Under the pieces are notes generated by a model. The model was given only the letters and a program-made list of their open reading frames with translations, was not told the origin of the DNA and did not search any database. Shown piece after piece: positions 59,283 to 64,000 of a DNA stretch of 64,000 bases. The translations under genes and the position numbers were made by a program. The stretch is taken from the NCBI RefSeq assembly GCF_001866665.1, contig NZ_MLYO01000089.1, forward strand, positions 1 through 64,000. The letters run 5' to 3'. How positions within the stretch are numbered: position 1 is the stretch's first letter; the number at the start of each line of letters is the position of its first letter. The DNA is from Streptomyces monashensis. GTDB lineage: Bacteria > Actinomycetota > Actinomycetes > Streptomycetales > Streptomycetaceae.

Positions 59283-60206
59283 ATGGACTCCCGAATACCC
59301 AGGCGTACCGGCGTGCTCGCCGCCGCCCTCGGCGCCGCCCTGCTCGTGCCCACCGCGGTCGCCGCCGTCCCGGCCGCCGCGGCCACGCCCGCCGTCAGCT
59401 GCACGTCCGCCAAGGCGGGCCTCGCCGTGAAGCTCCAGAAGGACATCACCGCCGCCCTCGCGAACCGCAAGGGCACCGTCGCCCTCGGCGTGTACGACCG
59501 CGGCACGAACACCACCTGCACCCTGCGCGCCACCAGTTCCTACGACTCGGCCAGCACCGTGAAGGTCACCGTGCTCGCGACGCTGCTGTGGGACGCCAAG
59601 AAGCACAACCGCTATCTGACGAGCACCGAGACGAAGCTCGCCACGGCCATGATCACGAAGTCGGACAACGCCGCGACCAGCACGCTGTGGAAGCAGCTGG
59701 GCCTGACGAAGATCAAGGGCTTCCTGTCCGCCGCCGGGATGACGAAGACCGTGCCGGGCACGGGCGGTTACTGGGGGCTGACCCAGGAGAACGTCACCGA
59801 CGAGCAGAAGCTGCTGAAGCTCGTCACCGCCAAGAACAGCGTGCTGAGCGACAACTCCCGCGCCTACATCCTGAAGCTGATGGGCGAGGTCATCTCCGCA
59901 CAGCGCTGGGGCACCCCGGCCGGTGCCCCCGCCACGGTCGCGGTGCACGTCAAGAACGGCTGGCTGCAGCGCGCGACGCACGGCTGGCGGGTGCACAGCC
60001 TCGGCACCTTCGACGGCGCGGGCCACGACTACATGATGTCGGTGCTGACCCAGGACAACGCCACCATGGACTACGGCGTGACCACCATCCAGAACGTCGC
60101 CAAGGTCATCCACAAGGACCTCGTGCCGACCACGACGGCCACCAAGGTCTACGTCCCGACGAGCAGGCCGAGCGAGGCCTTCGTCGCCGTACCGCCGCAG
60201 GGCTGA
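59283..60206 (+). CDS. Secreted class A beta-lactamase-like serine hydrolase
   Basis: A 307-aa exported protein: signal peptide to about residue 35 (LVPTAVAAVPAAAATPA), then a penicilloyl-serine-transferase fold. The SxxK motif is STVK in YDSASTVKVTVLATLL (about residue 98), the SDN motif is in MITKSDNAATSTLWKQLG, and the third motif is KNG in VHVKNGWLQRAT, in place of KTG. It lacks the clear Glu166 loop of true beta-lactamases, so a D-stereospecific peptidase-type role is equally likely. Start ATG 59283. Confidence 0.85.
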   Translation: MDSRIPRRTGVLAAALGAALLVPTAVAAVPAAAATPAVSCTSAKAGLAVKLQKDITAALANRKGTVALGVYDRGTNTTCTLRATSSYDSASTVKVTVLATLLWDAKKHNRYLTSTETKLATAMITKSDNAATSTLWKQLGLTKIKGFLSAAGMTKTVPGTGGYWGLTQENVTDEQKLLKLVTAKNSVLSDNSRAYILKLMGEVISAQRWGTPAGAPATVAVHVKNGWLQRATHGWRVHSLGTFDGAGHDYMMSVLTQDNATMDYGVTTIQNVAKVIHKDLVPTTTATKVYVPTSRPSEAFVAVPPQG

Positions 60207-60290
60207 GGCACGGCACACGGCATACGGCATACGGCCGGACCCCGCGGAGCGTTTTGTTGCAGCGGGATGAAATCCGCCCCCGTCGGCGTT

Positions 60291-60331
60291 GGTGCCTTCC
60301 GGCAGAGCAGGTCAGGCGAACGGAAGGCACC
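60291..60331 (+). promoter_or_regulatory. Hairpin that could hide the ribosome site of the ABC exporter gene
   Basis: GGTGCCTTCCG (60291-60301) is complementary to CGGAAGGCACC (60321-60331), an 11-bp perfect inverted repeat with a 19-base loop. The right arm contains the GGAAGG ribosome site of the gene starting at 60335. Confidence 0.75.
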
Positions 60332-60334
60332 GGC

Positions 60335-63300
60335 GTGGCAGCGCAACGGGGATGGGCGAGGCGCCTGGCGGCGTACGCCTGGCGGTATCCGAAGGACGTC
60401 GTCCTGGCCCTCGGCTCGTCCCTGGCCGGCATGGCCGTCATGGCCGTCGTCCCGCTGATCACCAAGGTGATCATCGACGACGTGATCGGGAACCACTCCC
60501 GCGCCATGGCCCCCTGGACCGGCGCCCTGATCGGCGCGGCCCTGCTCGTCTACGCCTCCACCTACGTCCGCCGCTACTACGGCGGCCGCCTCGCCCTCGA
60601 CGTCCAGCACGACCTGCGCACGGAGATGTACGAGACGATCACCCGGCTCGACGGGCGGCGGCAGGACGAGCTGTCCACCGGGCAGGTGGTCGGGCGCGCG
60701 ACCAGCGACCTCCAGCTGATCCAGGGCCTGCTCTTCATGCTCCCCATGACCATCGGGAACGTCCTGCTCTTCCTGATATCCCTGGTGATCATGGCGTGGC
60801 TGTCGCTGCCGCTGACCCTGGTCGCCCTCGCCGTCGCGCCCGCCCTCGGCTGGATCGCCCGGCGCAGCCGCAGCAAGCTGCACCCCGCCACCTGGTACGC
60901 CCAGGCCCAGGCCGCCGCCGTCGCGGGCGTGGTCGACGGTGCCGTGAGCGGCGTACGCGTGGTGAAGGGCTTCGGGCAGGAGGAGCAGGAGACCGGGAAA
61001 CTGCGGGAGGTCGGCCGCCGGCTCTTCGCCGGGCGGCTGCGCACCATACGGCTGAACAGCAGGTTCACCCCCGCCCTCCAGGCCGTACCGGCCCTCGGCC
61101 AGGTCGCCATGCTGGCCCTCGGCGGCTGGCTGGCGGTGCGCGGGCACATCACGCTCGGCACGTTCGTCGCCTTCTCCAGCTACCTCGCCCAGCTCGTCGG
61201 CCCGGTTCGCATGCTCGCCATGGTCCTCACCGTCGGCCAGCAGGCCCGCGCCGGCACCGAGCGCGTCCTGGAGCTGATCGACACCGAGCCGACGATGCGG
61301 GACGGCGGCAAGACCCTCCCGGCCGACGCGCCCGCGACCGTCGAGTTCGACGACGTGTCCTTCGGGTACGGCGGCTCCCCGGTCCTCGACGGGCTCAGCT
61401 TCGAGATACGTTCCGGCGAGACCCTCGCCGTCGTCGGCTCCTCCGGCTCCGGCAAGTCCACCCTCTCGCTGCTGCTGCCGCGCTTCTACGACGTCACCCG
61501 GGGCGCCGTCCTGATCGGCGGCCACGACGTGCGCGAGCTGACCCTCGACTCGCTGCGGGCCGCGATCGGACTCGTCCCCGAGGACTCCTTCCTCTTCTCC
61601 GACACCGTCCGCGCCAACATCGCCTACGGCCGCCCGGACGCCACCCAGGAGGAGATCGAGGCCGCCGCCCGCGCCGCCCAGGCGGACCGTTTCATCGCCG
61701 AGCTCCCCGAGGGCTACGACACCACGGTCGGCGAGCAGGGCCTGACCCTGTCCGGCGGCCAGCGCCAGCGCGTCGCGCTCGCCCGAGCCCTGCTCACCGA
61801 CCCGCGCCTGCTCGTCCTGGACGACGCCACCTCGGCCGTGGACGCCCGCGTCGAGCACGAGATCCACGAGGCCCTGGCGCACGTCATGCGGGGGCGCACC
61901 ACGCTCCTCATCGCGCACCGCCGCTCCACCCTGAACCTCGCCGACCGCATCGCCGTCCTCGACGGCGGCCGGCTCGCCGACCTCGGCACGCACGAGGAGC
62001 TCCAGGAGCGGTCGCCGCTGTACCGCAGGCTGCTGACCGACCCCGACGAGCTGGGCGGCGTATCCCCTGGCCACGCCCCGCCGGCCGGTCCGGCACAGGA
62101 CACGACCGTGCGTGACGAACTGGACGCCGAGTTCGACGCCGAGCGGGGCGTGACCCCCCGGCTGTGGACCGGCGACCGGGCGCCCAGGGATCCGGCGCTG
62201 TCCGGCACACCCGCCACGCCCGAGCTGCTCGCCCAGGTCGAGGCGCTGCCCCCGGCCACCGACACCCCGGACGTCGACGAGGCCCGGGCGGTGCGCCGTG
62301 AGGACTCCTACGGGCTGCGCCGGCTGCTGCGCGGCTTCGGCGCGCCCCTGCTGGTCAGCCTGGGTCTGGTCGCCGTGGACGCGGGCGCGGGCCTGCTGCT
62401 GCCGGTGCTGATCCGGCACGGCATCGACGCGGGCGTGACGAAGACGGCCCTCGGCGCGGTCTGGGCGGCCTCGCTGCTCGGCCTCGCGACCGTCCTCGTC
62501 CAGTGGGCCGCGCAGATCGGCGAGACCCGGATGACCGGCCGCACCGGCGAGCGCGTCCTTTACACGCTGCGGCTGAAGATCTTCGCCCAGCTCCAGCGGC
62601 TCGGGCTCGACTACTACGAGCGCGAGCTGACCGGCCGGATCATGACGCGTATGACGACCGACGTCGACGCGCTGTCGACGTTCCTGCAGACCGGCCTGGT
62701 CACGGCGTTCGTCTCGGTCGTCACCTTCTTCGGCATCATGCTCGTCCTGCTGCTGATCGACGTGCAGCTCGCGCTCGTCGTCTTCGCGACCCTGCCCCCG
62801 CTGATCGTCGCGACGGTCTTCTTCCGCCGGGCGAGCGTGAAGGCGTACGAACTCGCCCGCGAGCGCGTGTCGGTGGTCAACGCCGACCTCCAGGAGTCGG
62901 TCGCAGGGCTGCGGATCGTGCAGGCCTTCCGACGCGAGCGCGACGGCGGGGCGCGGTTCGCCGGGCGCAGCGACGACTACCGCCGCGCCCGGATCCGCGG
63001 CCAGTGGCTGATATCGGTCTACTTCCCGTTCGTGCAGCTGCTGTCCTCGGTCGCCTCGGCGTCCGTGCTGATCGCGGGCGCGCACCGGGTGGAGGCGGCC
63101 ACGCTGACGACGGGCGCCCTGGTCGCCTACCTGCTCTACATCGACCTGTTCTTCGCGCCCGTCCAGCAGCTGTCCCAGGTCTTCGACGGCTACCAACAGG
63201 CCACGGTCTCGCTCGGCCGCATCCAGGAGCTGCTGCGCGAGCCGACGTCCACCAGGTCGGCCGACGAGCCGCTGGAGGTCCTCTCCCTGCGCGGCGAGAT

Positions 63301-64000
63301 CGCCTTCGAGGACGTGCACTTCGCGTACGGCGGTGAGGAGGAGGCGCTGACCGGCATCGACCTGACGATCCCCGCCGGACAGACCGTCGCCTTCGTCGGC
63401 GAGACGGGCGCGGGCAAGTCCACCCTGGTCAAGCTGGTCGCGCGGTTCTACGACCCGACCGGCGGCCGGGTCACCGCCGACGGCACGGATCTGCGCGCCC
63501 TCGACCTGACCTCGTACCGGCACCGGCTCGGGGTGGTCCCGCAGGAGGCGTACCTCTTCCCGGGCACGATCCGCGACGCGATCGCCTACGGCCGCCCCGA
63601 CGCGAGCGACGCCGAGGTGGAGGCGGCGGCGCGGGCGGTCGGCGCGCACGAGATGATCGCCGGTCTGGAGGGCGGCTACCTGCACGAGGTCGCCGAGCGC
63701 GGCCGCAACCTGTCGGCCGGCCAGCGCCAGCTGATCGCCCTCGCCCGCGCCGAACTGGTCGACCCCGACATCCTGCTCCTGGACGAGGCCACGGCCGCGC
63801 TGGACCTGGCCACGGAGGCACAGGTCAACCAGGCCACCGACCGGCTGGCGGGCCGTCGTACGGCCCGCCCGTCGCCCGACCACCACCCCTCAACGAGCGC
63901 GTACGCGCGCACCACCTTGATTGTCGCCCACCGCCTGACCACGGCGGCCCGCGCGGACCGGGTGGTGGTGATGGCCCACGGCCGGATCGCCGAGGACGGT
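60335..64000 (+). CDS. Tandem (full) ABC exporter, truncated at window end
   Basis: At least 1222 aa in one frame, starting GTG 60335 (RBS GGAAGG) and running out at 64000. Two halves, each six membrane helices plus an ATPase. NBD1 (from about residue 330): Walker A GSSGSGKST, signature LSGGQ, Walker B LLVLDDATSAVD, where Asp replaces the catalytic Glu. NBD2 (from about 985): Walker A GETGAGKST, signature LSAGQ, Walker B ILLLDEATAALD, with the normal Glu. So one site is degenerate, as in asymmetric heterodimeric exporters. NBD2 also has about 17 extra residues before the H-loop. Substrate unknown; it follows the beta-lactamase-like gene. Confidence 0.93.
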   Translation, partial: MAAQRGWARRLAAYAWRYPKDVVLALGSSLAGMAVMAVVPLITKVIIDDVIGNHSRAMAPWTGALIGAALLVYASTYVRRYYGGRLALDVQHDLRTEMYETITRLDGRRQDELSTGQVVGRATSDLQLIQGLLFMLPMTIGNVLLFLISLVIMAWLSLPLTLVALAVAPALGWIARRSRSKLHPATWYAQAQAAAVAGVVDGAVSGVRVVKGFGQEEQETGKLREVGRRLFAGRLRTIRLNSRFTPALQAVPALGQVAMLALGGWLAVRGHITLGTFVAFSSYLAQLVGPVRMLAMVLTVGQQARAGTERVLELIDTEPTMRDGGKTLPADAPATVEFDDVSFGYGGSPVLDGLSFEIRSGETLAVVGSSGSGKSTLSLLLPRFYDVTRGAVLIGGHDVRELTLDSLRAAIGLVPEDSFLFSDTVRANIAYGRPDATQEEIEAAARAAQADRFIAELPEGYDTTVGEQGLTLSGGQRQRVALARALLTDPRLLVLDDATSAVDARVEHEIHEALAHVMRGRTTLLIAHRRSTLNLADRIAVLDGGRLADLGTHEELQERSPLYRRLLTDPDELGGVSPGHAPPAGPAQDTTVRDELDAEFDAERGVTPRLWTGDRAPRDPALSGTPATPELLAQVEALPPATDTPDVDEARAVRREDSYGLRRLLRGFGAPLLVSLGLVAVDAGAGLLLPVLIRHGIDAGVTKTALGAVWAASLLGLATVLVQWAAQIGETRMTGRTGERVLYTLRLKIFAQLQRLGLDYYERELTGRIMTRMTTDVDALSTFLQTGLVTAFVSVVTFFGIMLVLLLIDVQLALVVFATLPPLIVATVFFRRASVKAYELARERVSVVNADLQESVAGLRIVQAFRRERDGGARFAGRSDDYRRARIRGQWLISVYFPFVQLLSSVASASVLIAGAHRVEAATLTTGALVAYLLYIDLFFAPVQQLSQVFDGYQQATVSLGRIQELLREPTSTRSADEPLEVLSLRGEIAFEDVHFAYGGEEEALTGIDLTIPAGQTVAFVGETGAGKSTLVKLVARFYDPTGGRVTADGTDLRALDLTSYRHRLGVVPQEAYLFPGTIRDAIAYGRPDASDAEVEAAARAVGAHEMIAGLEGGYLHEVAERGRNLSAGQRQLIALARAELVDPDILLLDEATAALDLATEAQVNQATDRLAGRRTARPSPDHHPSTSAYARTTLIVAHRLTTAARADRVVVMAHGRIAEDG
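63847..63913 (+). repeat. Palindrome-containing in-frame insertion in NBD2
   Basis: A 10-bp perfect inverted repeat (63847-63856 with 63860-63869) begins a stretch of about 51 extra bases (about 63863-63913) encoding ARPSPDHHPSTSAYART between GRRT and TLIVAHRL, where ABC proteins normally read directly GRRTTLIVAHRL. The rest of the domain is unchanged. Confidence 0.65.

Noticed and set aside
1..64000. CRISPR arrays, rRNA genes, transposases, phage structural genes
   Set aside because: None seen on either strand; the only tandem repeats are the two-copy units listed among the features.

Overview
The window is high-GC actinobacterial DNA, almost certainly from a Streptomyces chromosome. Third codon positions are strongly G/C, the gene order ornA-adpA / glmS / GH20 hexosaminidase / desDCBA-desE / acdH-HMG-CoA lyase-acyl-CoA carboxylase is the familiar Streptomyces core block, and adpA carries the single TTA (bldA-dependent) codon typical of that genus. 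All calls come from reading translations, motifs and spacing; no database search was run.

Layout. 1-311: 5' end of a 2-oxoacid:ferredoxin oxidoreductase alpha gene. 525-5740: a compact azoline-peptide (TOMM/LAP-type RiPP) locus made of a 58-aa precursor, a fused LynD-like E1/YcaO cyclodehydratase, a DesK/DesR-like two-component pair and a convergent gene for an orphan domain resembling the N-terminus of SagB-type oxidases. 6018-6549: two small genes. 6621-11834: a class I lanthipeptide locus with two tandemly duplicated precursors, full-length LanB and LanC, but no transporter or protease in view. 12040-12160: tRNA-His and its terminator. 12266-21385: core genes (orn, adpA, universal stress protein, acetate-transporter-like protein, glmS, DUF4429 protein, GH20 hexosaminidase with a DasR-type operator). 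21451-28572: desferrioxamine biosynthesis and uptake (desD, desC, desB, desA, a siderophore-interacting protein, desE) with two iron boxes.

28903-35006 looks like an accessory insert between desE and acdH. It holds a Nudix hydrolase, a fragment of a hydrolase gene, and an ATP-grasp RiPP (graspetide) locus: precursor, ATP-grasp ligase, isoaspartyl-type methyltransferase, three tiny overlapping genes and an XRE/TPR regulator. 35116-43690: branched-chain acyl-CoA (leucine/isovalerate-type) catabolism with a divergent TetR regulator and two matching palindromes. 43952-51093: a Gly/His-rich secreted protein, a phosphatase-like protein, then a TPP enzyme, agmatinase-family ureohydrolase, sodium/solute symporter and divergent PucR regulator that look like one guanidino-compound utilisation unit. 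51207-54799: a small accessory island (CYTH protein, methyltransferase-like protein, GntR/UTRA regulator with three operator-like palindromes) bracketed by a 27-bp direct repeat, one copy of which lies inside the neighbouring mannosyltransferase-like gene. 54569-64000: that membrane glycosyltransferase, a DUF397/XRE pair, a chain of small overlapping genes, a class A beta-lactamase-like secreted protein and a tandem ABC exporter running off the end.

The items most worth attention are the three RiPP loci, above all the azoline-peptide locus (unusual core, no visible FMN oxidase, dedicated two-component system) and the graspetide locus with its chain of Cys-rich mini-genes, and then the repeat-bracketed CYTH/methyltransferase/GntR island.
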